Made by a program: the position numbers and the translations under genes | NCBI GenBank assembly: GCA_913056275.1 | Contig: CAJXLP010000001.1 | Span: forward strand, 1 to 64,000 | Source of the DNA: an uncultured Mycoplasmatota bacterium | Lineage (GTDB): Bacteria > Bacillota_I > Bacilli_A > Izemoplasmatales > Izemoplasmataceae | DNA length: 64,000 bases | Direction: 5' to 3' | Part shown: piece after piece, positions 16,596 to 25,415 of the stretch | How the letters are laid out: each line of letters opens with the position of its first letter | How positions within the stretch are numbered: position 1 is the stretch's first letter | The notes under the pieces: model-generated | Databases searched by the model: none | What the model saw: only the letters and a program-made list of their open reading frames with translations | What the model was told of the DNA's origin: nothing

Positions 16596-17195
16596 TTATG
16601 TGCGCCAACCAACCTCTTTGAGCCATGCATGAAACCTTGCTTGTTTTTCTTCGAAATCACTTGGTGGAGTTTGCCCGTGCTTTTTGGCCTGCGCACGCAT
16701 CCTTACAATTTGATCCTCCAAGGGAACAAGACCGAGCTCTTTGCGCTTCGTATTGACTGCTTTAAAATTCACCTCACCCATTGGTGAAAGCTGACCAAAT
16801 TTATCCCAATCAAACTGTGTTCCATAAATCTGTGGATGGCCTTCAAAAACTGCAATTCGATCAATTAAGTAGGCGTAATGAATCATTAACGCGTCCCCTT
16901 TTTGAGCCTCACTCCATAAATCTTCGGCATATTTCTTAATGACTGTTGGGTGGTCAATGGCGTGCTGGACAATGAAAAATGCAGCCTCATACGCCTCTTT
17001 TCCAACCGTAGAAATCCGCGGGAATCCATTTGATACCATCATTCCTTTTAATCTGTGAATATTCTCGTTATGAAGAGCACGCATGTCAGGATGGTATCCA
17101 TCCCATAAAGACCCATTTTTTATTAGACGGTCTCTTAAAATATCATCTTTTGTTTTAAGCTCAATAATAGCGAGCGCGTAATCTTTGTCGGTCAT
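16596..17195 (-). CDS. DUF6624-like protein of unknown function
   Basis: This 199-residue soluble protein contains HPQIYGTQFDW and a downstream EDQIVRMRAQA, which recall DUF6624 proteins; the assignment is from memory of those motifs and no function is known. The start is the ATG at 17195, which has TTGGAG six bases upstream; the TTG four codons earlier is the ribosome site itself. It follows the first rlmCD gene (12 bases after its stop) and precedes heliorhodopsin 1, so it is the middle gene of an RlmCD-X-heliorhodopsin block. Confidence 0.7.
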   Translation of the reverse strand: MTDKDYALAIIELKTKDDILRDRLIKNGSLWDGYHPDMRALHNENIHRLKGMMVSNGFPRISTVGKEAYEAAFFIVQHAIDHPTVIKKYAEDLWSEAQKGDALMIHYAYLIDRIAVFEGHPQIYGTQFDWDKFGQLSPMGEVNFKAVNTKRKELGLVPLEDQIVRMRAQAKKHGQTPPSDFEEKQARFHAWLKEVGWRT

Positions 17196-17207
17196 ATTAA
17201 ACTCCAA

Positions 17208-18560
17208 TTAAGATACTGGATGTCTCTTTAAGACAACGACACTCTCCACATGAGAGGTATGAGGGAACATGTCGTAAATCTTTATTGATTTAACTCTGTA
17301 GTGTTTTTTTAACACATTTAAGTTTTTTCCGAGGGTACTTGGGTTGCATGATATGTAAATCAAAGTCTCTACCCCGGATTGAGCGACCATCTTGAGGGTT
17401 TTCTCATCCAATCCACTGCGAGGTGGGTCAAACGTGATGAGATCTGGCGTTTCCTTTTTCAAGAGATACTTAAGGCCATCAGCCGCTTTATCTTTTAAAA
17501 ACACGACGTGCTTTAAATCATTGGTGAGTGCGTTCGCTTTGGCACTTTTGATTGAATCTTCAGACAGGTCAACGCCCGTCATTTTGGTTAACTGCTTAGC
17601 GAGTCTTAAAGCGAGTGTGCCACTTCCTGTATATAAATCAATGCCTGTTTTTTCCGTCGTTAATAACGAGGCCACATAGTCATACATCGCGTGAGCAACA
17701 GGCGGATTGAGTTGATAAAATGATTTGGGGTGGAGCTTAAATTTTAGAGAACCGTTTGCTTCTATAATGGTGTCATCACCCGCTAAAACTTCACTTGTTT
17801 CACCCATGATTTCGTGGGTCGTCACATCATAGTTTTTTGAGATGGCAACACTTTTCACACCATCAATCGCCTGAATTCGGTTAGCGACTTCCCTCAGTGA
17901 ATGATTATATATCGTAACGACGAGTGTGACTTGGACACTTTCATCAAAGGATGAGACACGAGTCACGAGTGTTCTTAAAAGTCCTTTGCGGAGAGTCGCG
18001 TCAAACACGTCTAAATCACTATCATTTAAAATCTTGATGACGGCTTGATTGACGCGGTTAATGGCGGGATGATGAACGGGACACGTTTTCATCGGCACCG
18101 CTTTTCTTGAATCCTTTTCATACAAGGCGGTCATAATGCCATCTTTGGTATTGACAAGTGGCATCTGCGCTTTATGTCGGTAGTACCGGTCTTTAAATCC
18201 TTTATCGACTGGTAAAAGGGTCCCAGGTGCTAAGGTGAGGTTGGCGTATTTGGCGAGTGACTCAACAACTAAATGTTTCTTTTCTTGGTGTTGGGCATTC
18301 ACCGATAAGTGCTGAATTTGGCAGCCTCCACACTGATGAAAAATCGGACAAAAAGGGACGGTACGATCAGGGGATTTCTTTTTTATACGCACTGTTTTCG
18401 CGCGCATGAAGCGTTCGGCTTTATGGGTAATTTCGGCGATCACTTCTTCACCGGGCAAGGCGCCGTCAATAAAAACCGGCTGCTTTTTATAGTAGCCAAT
18501 GCCTTCTCCGTTAATGCCCAATTTTTTAACCGTAATTAGATGCGTTTCAATCGGTTTCAT
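17208..18560 (-). CDS. 23S rRNA (uracil-5-)-methyltransferase RlmCD-like, copy 1
   Basis: This 450-residue enzyme of the TrmA/RlmD/RumA family carries an N-terminal TRAM domain (1-60), an iron-sulfur site with C71, C77, C80 (CPIFHQCGGC) and a later CPVHH cysteine, and a SAM methyltransferase core with DLYTGSGTLAL, FDPPRSGLD and the catalytic cysteine C405 in YISCNPSTLG. It methylates a uridine in 23S rRNA at C5. A second, clearly divergent copy lies at 21018-22361. The ribosome site is weak (AAAGTGAG). The DUF6624 and heliorhodopsin 1 genes follow. Confidence 0.92.
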   Translation of the reverse strand: MKPIETHLITVKKLGINGEGIGYYKKQPVFIDGALPGEEVIAEITHKAERFMRAKTVRIKKKSPDRTVPFCPIFHQCGGCQIQHLSVNAQHQEKKHLVVESLAKYANLTLAPGTLLPVDKGFKDRYYRHKAQMPLVNTKDGIMTALYEKDSRKAVPMKTCPVHHPAINRVNQAVIKILNDSDLDVFDATLRKGLLRTLVTRVSSFDESVQVTLVVTIYNHSLREVANRIQAIDGVKSVAISKNYDVTTHEIMGETSEVLAGDDTIIEANGSLKFKLHPKSFYQLNPPVAHAMYDYVASLLTTEKTGIDLYTGSGTLALRLAKQLTKMTGVDLSEDSIKSAKANALTNDLKHVVFLKDKAADGLKYLLKKETPDLITFDPPRSGLDEKTLKMVAQSGVETLIYISCNPSTLGKNLNVLKKHYRVKSIKIYDMFPHTSHVESVVVLKRHPVS

Positions 18561-18627
18561 AACACGCTCACTTTCTACTCATAGCGTACCATAGGCACCT
18601 CTTTATGTCTTTAAGAGATTTCGCGCA

Positions 18628-18636
18628 TGCTATAAT
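18628..18636 (+). promoter_or_regulatory. extended -10 promoter giving a leaderless ispA transcript
   Basis: TGC-TATAAT ends six bases (GGGCGT) before the ATG at 18643, placing the expected start site on the A of the initiation codon. No Shine-Dalgarno sequence is available. Confidence 0.65.
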
Positions 18637-18642
18637 GGGCGT

Positions 18643-19491
18643 ATGGAAAATTATGACATATGGATCGATCAAGCAATTGATCAATACTTAGAAACACTCG
18701 TTCAATCGCGCCTCAAAAGTGCGATTCGATACGCCCTGAGCGGGACCGGAAAAAGACTGCGTCCCAAACTGATGCTAGCGACCATCGAAGCACGCGGATT
18801 CAATGCGAAAGACTACGCAAGTGTGGCACTTGCCTTAGAACTCGTGCATACGTATTCACTCGTCCATGATGACTTACCGGCGATGGATGATGATGCCTTA
18901 AGACGCGGCCAACCCACCACCCATATTCAGTTTGATGAAGCGACTGCCATTTTAGTTGGGGATGCGTTGCTTTCTGATGCCTTCCGGTTAATCAGTGAAG
19001 CCGCTCAAATCAGTCCTGATAAACAAAGTGCGATGATTCGGATTCTCGCAGAAAAGATTGGCTCAAAAGGCATGGTTTACGGGCAGATTTTAGACATCGC
19101 TTCAGAAAATACGTCTGGCGATGTGGCCCAACTGATGGCGATTAATACACACAAGACGGCGCATCTATTAGAGGCTGCACTCATGATGGGAGCCATCGCA
19201 AGCAATGAATCAAATCTCGAGCGGACTGAACAACTTGGCCGGGATTTAGGCTTGTTGTATCAAATTCAAGATGACTTATTAGAAGCCACAAGCGATGAGG
19301 CGACGGCTGGGAAAAGTTTTTCTGACGACCGGCGAAAAAAACCGACCTACCTGACCGTATTAGGCCTAGCAAAAACGCAGGCCATGAATGATCAGTACTA
19401 CGCGTCCATTCAAGCGACACTGAAAGCGTTAGAACTTGAACACACCGTACTCGATGAACTGATCCAAACAATCATTCACCGGACCTATTAA
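18643..19491 (+). CDS. ispA: short-chain polyprenyl diphosphate synthase (farnesyl diphosphate synthase type)
   Basis: This 282-residue prenyltransferase condenses IPP with allylic diphosphates. The first aspartate-rich motif is DDLPAMD (with the two-residue insertion of bacterial FPP synthases), followed by RRGQPTTH; the second is QIQDDLLE. The residue five before the first aspartate is tyrosine, as in E. coli IspA, which favours C15 rather than C20 product; GGPP synthases usually carry a small residue there. It stands alone rather than in the usual xseB-ispA-dxs group, transcribed opposite to the two flanking heliorhodopsin blocks. It starts leaderless. Confidence 0.92.
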   Translation: MENYDIWIDQAIDQYLETLVQSRLKSAIRYALSGTGKRLRPKLMLATIEARGFNAKDYASVALALELVHTYSLVHDDLPAMDDDALRRGQPTTHIQFDEATAILVGDALLSDAFRLISEAAQISPDKQSAMIRILAEKIGSKGMVYGQILDIASENTSGDVAQLMAINTHKTAHLLEAALMMGAIASNESNLERTEQLGRDLGLLYQIQDDLLEATSDEATAGKSFSDDRRKKPTYLTVLGLAKTQAMNDQYYASIQATLKALELEHTVLDELIQTIIHRTY

Positions 19492-19525
19492 AAACACCGC
19501 CTGCTCGAGGCGGTGTTATTTTTTT
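19490..19525. terminator. bidirectional terminator between ispA and heliorhodopsin 2
   Basis: Stem AACACCGCC/GGCGGTGTT with a seven-base loop; T7 on the plus side and T5 on the minus side serve the convergent genes. Confidence 0.92.
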
Positions 19526-19535
19526 GTCTGAGCGA

Positions 19536-20351
19536 TTAGTTAGGTTGGAAAGTTCCTAAGAAAACAAGCCATGCAAGAATCGTTTTTGCAACTAATGATA
19601 ATACGATGTAGACCCGTTCACCATAAATGTAGTTTTTCCATTTTCCAACTTTTAAATACTGCAATGCCATGTTGATGGGGAATGTATTAAAGGCAACGAA
19701 ATAGGTTCCGACAATGGCCCAAACAAACCAAGGAATTTCACCGAGTGCTTCTGAGGCAGTTCCGGTGACATAAAGAATAATGACGACCCAAGGAATCAGT
19801 CCCATGATCGTACCCCACCAGAAAGGTCCCCAATCGAGTTCATCTTTTTGCCGGCCGGAATTTAACTGTTCCATGACAAGACCAAACAAGTTCATTCCCG
19901 CATTAATAAAAAAGATGAGTAAGAGCGAGCCAATGTCATAAATCCCAAATAGTCCGGCAATTAGAATAATCATCAAGGACGATGAGATGGCATATTCAAA
20001 CCATCTAAAACGGTTAATCCCTTTCGCGAGATCCGCGTTGTAAATCGCATTGGTTTTTTCTGGAATTGAGATCAACGCATGCGCCAGTGCGGACAGTAGT
20101 AAAAACGCTGCGGCGAGTATGGCGATTGGTAAATCAAATAATACGTTGTAGTCTGTATCAAGCGAGAAGGTTTCTTGGTTGAAAAACAAAAAATTCTGAC
20201 GCACTTCTAAGCCAAATGCTCCGACGGTATCGGAGAAAAAGACAGTGGCCATTAAAATCATCAATATCCCCTGGGTAAAATGCAACGCACCCATAATAAT
20301 ATTGAATCGACGTAAACTTCGAAATGATAATTTTCCACTAACACTAGTCAT
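19536..20351 (-). CDS. heliorhodopsin 2
   Basis: This 271-residue seven-helix heliorhodopsin has H24 (MGALHFTQG), H91 (SALAHALI), R116 and counterion E119 (RWFEYAISSS), and S252/K256 (SLVAK) with the retinal lysine. Its C-terminal FQPN resembles the FQPS end of heliorhodopsin 1, and the helix 3 and helix 7 segments are nearly the same, so the two look like closer paralogues than heliorhodopsin 3. AAGGAGG lies seven bases before the ATG, and an extended -10 (TGC TATAAT) sits in the gap after the SRAP gene. It is the last gene of the second RlmCD-X-heliorhodopsin block. Confidence 0.93.
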   Translation of the reverse strand: MTSVSGKLSFRSLRRFNIIMGALHFTQGILMILMATVFFSDTVGAFGLEVRQNFLFFNQETFSLDTDYNVLFDLPIAILAAAFLLLSALAHALISIPEKTNAIYNADLAKGINRFRWFEYAISSSLMIILIAGLFGIYDIGSLLLIFFINAGMNLFGLVMEQLNSGRQKDELDWGPFWWGTIMGLIPWVVIILYVTGTASEALGEIPWFVWAIVGTYFVAFNTFPINMALQYLKVGKWKNYIYGERVYIVLSLVAKTILAWLVFLGTFQPN

Positions 20352-20393
20352 TGGTATGCCTCCTTAAGCTGCCTCTTATTATAGCACTTACGC

Positions 20394-21017
20394 CTATAAA
20401 CTTTTCAAGATAGAGGCGTCATTATTTTCTGGGCGATTCACCGCGGATGTAATCGGGGTAATTTGCGATGGTTTTTGATACAACGCTGCGGCCGTTTGAG
20501 TCGGCTCGCTCAGCCATGTTTTCACACGGGAAAGCGGCATCGAAAACGGAACACGAGGATGTATTTTTGCTAAATCGTCCGGGGCTTCTAAGGTAATAAT
20601 GCTGCTTTCAAAGGTGGCGTCTTTTCGCCAAATCCCACCGAGAAACATCGGGGACTGATCCTCGTAATGAATCCAGTATGGGTGTTTCGTGTGTGTGTCC
20701 CATTCAAAATATCCCGTTGACAAGAGGGCGAGTCGTTGCGTGCGATAGAGCTGATTAAAAAAGGGCTTTGACTGAATGCTTTCAATGCGTGTATTAAATG
20801 CTTGAATTGTTTTTCCACCTTTGTTGAACGTAAAGCCCCATTTAATCGGGCCACCGCGAAAATGGGTGCCATCGTATAACACGGCAACGACGTCCATGCT
20901 AGGGGCGACATTAAAACGCGGAATATCGGGAAGCTCTAACCCATCAATCGCAAATGCATCTTGCAGGTATTGAGTGATTTCATCGGCACTGTAAGCGACC
21001 GTGAACCGACCACACAT
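20394..21017 (-). CDS. SRAP/HMCES (YedK-like) abasic-site DNA-binding protein
   Basis: This 207-residue SOS-response-associated peptidase begins MCGRFTVAY with catalytic Cys2, which in this family forms a covalent crosslink with abasic sites in single-stranded DNA. The other active-site features are present: FNVAPSMDV, GYFEW with the glutamate, and HPRVPFSMP with the histidine. Its ATG directly abuts the stop of the second rlmCD gene (TAAATG), so it is translated from the same transcript. It occupies the same middle position as the DUF6624 gene in the first block. Confidence 0.94.
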   Translation of the reverse strand: MCGRFTVAYSADEITQYLQDAFAIDGLELPDIPRFNVAPSMDVVAVLYDGTHFRGGPIKWGFTFNKGGKTIQAFNTRIESIQSKPFFNQLYRTQRLALLSTGYFEWDTHTKHPYWIHYEDQSPMFLGGIWRKDATFESSIITLEAPDDLAKIHPRVPFSMPLSRVKTWLSEPTQTAAALYQKPSQITPITSAVNRPENNDASILKSL

Positions 21018-22361
21018 TTAATGACTCACAGACCGTGTTAAACGCGTGATGGATTCAATGTGTGAGGTTTGCGGAAACATATCTAAGGGCGTCGTTTCTT
21101 CGACGACGTAACCCCCTGCTTGTAAGAGGTTTAAATCTCGCGCAAGCGTCGCCACATTACACGATACATAAATCATTTTTGGAATATTTTTCTCTAAGAC
21201 AGACTTGATGAATTCACCGTGCAACCCTTTGCGTGGTGGATCAACGATGAGTAGATCCACCGACGGAAGTTCACGGATCGCATCTTTGGCGTCTGCTTCA
21301 ACAAATTCAATGTTATCGATGTGATTATAACGGGCCGCTTTTAAGCCTTCTTGAACGGCTTTTTTCACCGTTTCAATGGCAATCACACGTTGCACCCGCG
21401 AGGCAAGTGACAAGCCAATGTGGCCAACCCCTGCGTAGGCATCAATGATTGTCTCATCACCAGTTAAATCTGCTTTACGGGCAATTTCTTCTAACATGGT
21501 TTCAGCTTGAATGGCGTTCACTTGGAAAAAGGAGCGATGATTAATTGAATAATGCATGCCGCCGATCGTCTCTTTAATTTGATCAACGCCGTAAATGAGA
21601 TCAGATTTAGCACCAAGCCCAAACGCTTTCGAATTTACGTTGTGGATAATTCCCATAATCAAGGGGAATTTTTTTGTTAGACGTTCATTGATGCGGTTCA
21701 CTTTCAGCGATTGTTTTTGATGAGTAATTAAGGTGATCAAAATTTCTTTAGAGCTTAAACTCTGACGAATGATGGCCCGTTTTAAGCCGCCATTCGGTGT
21801 GGCTAACGCGTGGACATCCACGATGCCTTCTTCCGCGATGCTTTTGAGTTCTAATAATATTTCAGAAAAGATTTTAGGCAATGTGTGGCAGCGGTGAATA
21901 TCGACGACACGGTGTGTACCTTCTCGGTAATACCCTGCATAGATTTTGCCGTCCAATTGGTCAAAATGAAAGGTCGCCTTATTGCGGTAATAAAGTGGAT
22001 TTTGCATGCCGATGGTTGGCGTGATTTCAGTTTCAATGGAGCCGAGTTTTTTTAACGTCGATTGCGTTTTAAACGTTTTGAAATCGAGTTGCGTTTGGTA
22101 GTCCATGTGCATTAAATTACATCCCCCACACGTCGCAAAGTGCTCACAAATGGGGTCTTTACGAAAGGGGGACAATTCTTTTAGACGAATTAAACGACCC
22201 AGTCCATACGACTTATATTTCTTCGTAATTTCGATGAGTGCTTTTTCGCCTTTTAAGGCATGCTTAACAAAGACGGGATACCCGTCTATTTTGCACACGC
22301 CGCGTGCGTCGTGTGTGAGATCTTCAAATGTCACTTCGATAATTTCTTTTGGTTTACTCAC
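21018..22361 (-). CDS. 23S rRNA (uracil-5-)-methyltransferase RlmCD-like, copy 2 (GTG, leaderless)
   Basis: This is a 447-residue paralogue of the enzyme at 17208-18560: TRAM domain, iron-sulfur cysteines C72, C78, C81 (CEHFATCGGC) and RCHTLP, methyltransferase motifs DAYAGVGHIGLS and DPPRKGLH, and catalytic C401 in YVSCNVATLARD. Two copies may split the work of methylating different uridines. The start is GTG at 22361, with no Shine-Dalgarno sequence; TGC-TATACT ends six bases before it, indicating a leaderless mRNA. SRAP and heliorhodopsin 2 follow. Confidence 0.92.
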   Translation of the reverse strand: MSKPKEIIEVTFEDLTHDARGVCKIDGYPVFVKHALKGEKALIEITKKYKSYGLGRLIRLKELSPFRKDPICEHFATCGGCNLMHMDYQTQLDFKTFKTQSTLKKLGSIETEITPTIGMQNPLYYRNKATFHFDQLDGKIYAGYYREGTHRVVDIHRCHTLPKIFSEILLELKSIAEEGIVDVHALATPNGGLKRAIIRQSLSSKEILITLITHQKQSLKVNRINERLTKKFPLIMGIIHNVNSKAFGLGAKSDLIYGVDQIKETIGGMHYSINHRSFFQVNAIQAETMLEEIARKADLTGDETIIDAYAGVGHIGLSLASRVQRVIAIETVKKAVQEGLKAARYNHIDNIEFVEADAKDAIRELPSVDLLIVDPPRKGLHGEFIKSVLEKNIPKMIYVSCNVATLARDLNLLQAGGYVVEETTPLDMFPQTSHIESITRLTRSVSH

Positions 22362-22376
22362 GACTTTAGTATAGCA
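22362..22376 (-). promoter_or_regulatory. extended -10 promoter giving a leaderless rlmCD2 transcript
   Basis: On the minus strand TGC-TATACT (TATACT at 22373-22368) is followed by AAAGTC and then the GTG start at 22361: the same six-base spacing as at chrA and ispA. Confidence 0.62.
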
Positions 22377-22407
22377 TTGAATGCAGTTTCACAAAAAAAT
22401 CGGCCAC

Positions 22408-22433
22408 AAAAAAAGCCTGGAAAATCCAGGCTT
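22408..22433 (-). terminator. intrinsic terminator of the ABC-2 exporter operon
   Basis: Stem AAGCCTGGA/TCCAGGCTT with a three-base loop and seven T on the minus strand; it overlaps the stop of the last permease gene. Confidence 0.92.
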
Positions 22434-23217
22434 AATGCGCTATACGGCGAATAAATAATCGGATAAATAAGACGCATAATCCAATCAAATAGACCGTTCC
22501 GATTACGCTATACCATGCACTGCTTAAATTGGCGGCATTGTCGGTGAGTGATGCACTTTCTAATAAGCCTTTAACCGGCCAAAACGTCGGAACAAACCCT
22601 AACGCGTATTGTCGAATATCTTGCAAGACGTCTAAGGTGACTAAGGCGGGAACTAAAATGAGAATGCCTAAACTTTTTAAGTAGGCAAAGCCTTCAATTT
22701 TATTGTTCCCGAGTGTGGCAATTAATAGCCCAAATACGGGGGCAAATAAAGCACTCACTACACTGAATGTGACGATGGATAACGGCGTGATGGATTGCCA
22801 GACATTACTGCCAAGATACGTATATCCGTCTCCACTTAAATATTTCACGCCGTACAAGATGACGAGACTTGACAGAACGGATAACCCATACGTATAGATT
22901 GACTTAAAGGTTAAATAATGCGTGAGCGATACGGGCGTCACGCGCAGTGAATCAAGCGTATTTTCATCTTTATGATCGAGCAGTAAAAATCCGAGCATTG
23001 ACCCCGCTAGCATGGGCGCAAGAGAAGCGAGCACTATAAGGATTATGATGCTCGCAGTAAAAACTCCGGGCCCTACATCAAACTGGTCGATGATCAAGGG
23101 AATTAAATACGCCCCAAATAGAGTCATTACCAGTGGGTATACAACCATCGTTGCGGTCATGTTATCGCGAAATATATTTTTTATTTCGTAGCTGAATAAT
23201 CGTTTATAGACATTCAT
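22432..23217 (-). CDS. ABC-2 type exporter permease, second subunit
   Basis: This 261-residue six-helix permease carries the ABC-2 coupling segment DHKDENTLDSLRVTPVS between helices 2 and 3. It forms the membrane part of an exporter with the adjacent permease and ATPase. The arrangement ATPase plus two small permeases resembles fluoroquinolone-type exporters (Rv2686c-2688c), but the substrate cannot be read from sequence. The start overlaps the upstream stop by four bases (ATGA), so the pair is translationally coupled. Confidence 0.88.
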   Translation of the reverse strand: MNVYKRLFSYEIKNIFRDNMTATMVVYPLVMTLFGAYLIPLIIDQFDVGPGVFTASIIILIVLASLAPMLAGSMLGFLLLDHKDENTLDSLRVTPVSLTHYLTFKSIYTYGLSVLSSLVILYGVKYLSGDGYTYLGSNVWQSITPLSIVTFSVVSALFAPVFGLLIATLGNNKIEGFAYLKSLGILILVPALVTLDVLQDIRQYALGFVPTFWPVKGLLESASLTDNAANLSSAWYSVIGTVYLIGLCVLFIRLFIRRIAH

Positions 23218-23945
23218 TCTTTCACCGCCGCGGTTGCGTAGTTAGGTTTAATATATCCCACATATAAAACCGTTGAAATGAAGAGTAAATAAATGATACT
23301 TAAGATAAAAAACACTGGGTCAATGGCGTCGGCTCCATTCGTTTGAAACACGACTTGCATGTAGAAGAGTCCATCACCAATTGGGGATAGCCAAACGATC
23401 TCTTCCGCCCACCCACTGATCAAGCCTAACGTGACCATTAAAGACGGCATCGCAAAGGTAAAACTATAAATAATCATATTAACGAGTAACCCGCTAAAAT
23501 CAGTGGCTTTCATGGCCAGATAAAAGCCAATCATACTATGCACTAAAGCAATTAACATCACCAATAAAATGAGACTCATAAAGTCGACTGGAATGCCCAT
23601 CACCAATCGTACAAACAGACTCACAAGCACCGCTGATTGCAAAGCCACGTAAATGCTTGAGGCGACTTTAACTCCAATGATTTGACCGGTACTTACAGGG
23701 GTGACTAAGAGCGGTTTTAAAGTGTTTTCTTCACGTTCAAAAAACAAAGATGCACCGAGCATTAAGATGCTCATCACAGACGCATCAAGGGCAATGAATA
23801 ATCCGACAAATGACTGAGCATTTGCCTCACCAATGCCGTATAAAATGACCATCCAAAGTGCACTAATCGCGAGTGAAATCGTCAAGATTTTATACGTATA
23901 TAACCGTTTAATTTCGCTGATAAAAAGGCGCAGGCTAACCGTCAT
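23214..23945 (-). CDS. ABC-2 type exporter permease, first subunit
   Basis: This 243-residue six-helix permease has the coupling segment FEREENTLKPLLVTPVSTGQ, which parallels the other subunit and suggests an old duplication. It has CAGGAGATACGT before its ATG, and the gene overlaps the end of the ATPase gene by 11 bases. All three exporter genes lie behind a TetR gene in one operon, a common layout for drug exporters induced by their substrate. Confidence 0.88.
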   Translation of the reverse strand: MTVSLRLFISEIKRLYTYKILTISLAISALWMVILYGIGEANAQSFVGLFIALDASVMSILMLGASLFFEREENTLKPLLVTPVSTGQIIGVKVASSIYVALQSAVLVSLFVRLVMGIPVDFMSLILLVMLIALVHSMIGFYLAMKATDFSGLLVNMIIYSFTFAMPSLMVTLGLISGWAEEIVWLSPIGDGLFYMQVVFQTNGADAIDPVFFILSIIYLLFISTVLYVGYIKPNYATAAVKE

Positions 23946-24795
23946 ACGTATCTCCTGTAATCAGTATAAAGATATCTTCCAGTGATGTCTCACCGCTATG
24001 AATGGTTTGAATGTCAGCGGTCTTTAATAACTGAATGAATGCATCATTCTTCCCAACATCACTTAAGTCAAAGGTCTGTTTGGTTAATCCTTTATCTGTT
24101 TTATATTCAACATCAACAATTCTCTCGCCGTATTTAATTTTCAACGCTTTGGGTGTATCCGATTCAATGATGGCCCCGTTTTTAATGAACGCCACTCGGT
24201 CACACAGTGCTTCCACATCGCCCATTAAATGGGTCGTTAATAACACGGTGCCTCCTGCAGCTTTAAACGCAAGAATCATATCTTTAATGATCTTCGCATT
24301 TTTCGGGTCTAACCCATTGGTCACTTCATCTAAAAATAAAAAGTCAGGATCGTTGAGTAAAGCACGCACAAAGTTTAGTCGCATCTTCATGCCTTTGGAA
24401 TATTCACCGACGCGTTTATCTTTATCCGCAAGTAATCCCACTTGTTCAAGCAATGGTTCAATGGGGACGTGTGTCTTGTAGAGGTTTTGAAAGAACTGCA
24501 TGTTTTCTAAGCCACTCAGTTTATTGAAGTGAACTGGAAGCTCAAATCCCACGCCAATCTTTTCATAAAAGTCAGCCCCGTATGTACGCAATTCTTGGTC
24601 GTTGTAAATGACTGACCCTTGATAGTGTTCTAAAAGCTTCGTCAAGATTTTTTGCGTGGTTGACTTGCCAGCGCCTGAGGGACCAAGCAAGCCAAAAATC
24701 TCGCCTTTTTCAATCTTAAAATCAACCTGATTGACAGCCTGTGTGTGACTTTTTTGGTACTGATACGATAACCCTTGAACTTCAAATACCGCCAT
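23935..24795 (-). CDS. ABC-2 exporter ATP-binding protein
   Basis: This 286-residue ATPase has Walker A GPSGAGKST, signature YSKGMKMRL, Walker B FLFLDEVTNGLD and the switch histidine in LTTHL. A short C-terminal extension with a beta-rich segment (after about 215) is typical of exporters of the CcmA/NatA type. It energises the two permeases encoded downstream. TAGGAGAAACT precedes the ATG, eight bases after the TetR stop, which puts it in the TetR-controlled operon. Confidence 0.93.
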   Translation of the reverse strand: MAVFEVQGLSYQYQKSHTQAVNQVDFKIEKGEIFGLLGPSGAGKSTTQKILTKLLEHYQGSVIYNDQELRTYGADFYEKIGVGFELPVHFNKLSGLENMQFFQNLYKTHVPIEPLLEQVGLLADKDKRVGEYSKGMKMRLNFVRALLNDPDFLFLDEVTNGLDPKNAKIIKDMILAFKAAGGTVLLTTHLMGDVEALCDRVAFIKNGAIIESDTPKALKIKYGERIVDVEYKTDKGLTKQTFDLSDVGKNDAFIQLLKTADIQTIHSGETSLEDIFILITGDTYDG

Positions 24796-24803
24796 AGTTT
24801 CTC

Positions 24804-25409
24804 CTATTCGATGCCTTGATTAATGATCGTTAAAAAGTGGTGTGCATTCTCGGTCAATTCAGACTTTTCCATGCCTGCTTCAAACCAAGTCACAATGACG
24901 TGTTCATTAAAACTGTACAACGTTTTAGCCAGCACGTGGGTATCGATGTAAGGATCCATAAACCCGGATGCTTTATCGGCTTCGATTAACGATTCATACA
25001 TCGTAATGCCTCGCGAGTGAATCGACTGATGCAACGTTTGGATGTCTGGGTGCGGTGACCGGAAGACGCGGGCAATTGACAATGCTTCATCTTTAAACGC
25101 ATAGGCAAAATCAATGCCTTTTTCCATCATTAATGCATACAGCTTAATGAACGGAATTTGTCCCACTTGACTCATCAAGTCATCCATGTAAACAAGCTTC
25201 TTCTCAGTGACATCATTCAAACACGCATTAAACACATCAACGAGGTCATCAAAGTATTGGTAAAAACTTCCTCTTGAAATTTTGGATAAACGTACGATAT
25301 CTCGAATGGTCGTTGCTTCGAATCCTTGGGTGGCAAACATATGATGAGCTTTAGACAAGATATGGGCCCGCTTATTTTCTGCTAAATTTGTAAACGTCTC
25401 TTTTATCAT
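24804..25409 (-). CDS. TetR-family regulator of the ABC-2 exporter operon (leaderless)
   Basis: This 201-residue regulator has an N-terminal helix-turn-helix (HHMFATQGFEATTIRDIVRL then ISRGSFYQYF) and a ligand domain. It is the first gene of the exporter operon. The promoter is TTGACA-17-CATAAT with a 14-bp perfect palindrome, TGACACGCGTGTCA, inside the spacer and -10, so autorepression is very likely. The -10 ends six bases before the ATG and no Shine-Dalgarno sequence exists, so the mRNA should be leaderless. Confidence 0.92.
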   Translation of the reverse strand: MIKETFTNLAENKRAHILSKAHHMFATQGFEATTIRDIVRLSKISRGSFYQYFDDLVDVFNACLNDVTEKKLVYMDDLMSQVGQIPFIKLYALMMEKGIDFAYAFKDEALSIARVFRSPHPDIQTLHQSIHSRGITMYESLIEADKASGFMDPYIDTHVLAKTLYSFNEHVIVTWFEAGMEKSELTENAHHFLTIINQGIE

Positions 25410-25415
25410 GACTTC

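Noticed and set aside
18643-19491. Calling the prenyl synthase a GGPP synthase (crtE) of a retinal pathway
   Set aside because: The residue before the first aspartate motif is tyrosine as in IspA, and no other carotenoid gene is present.
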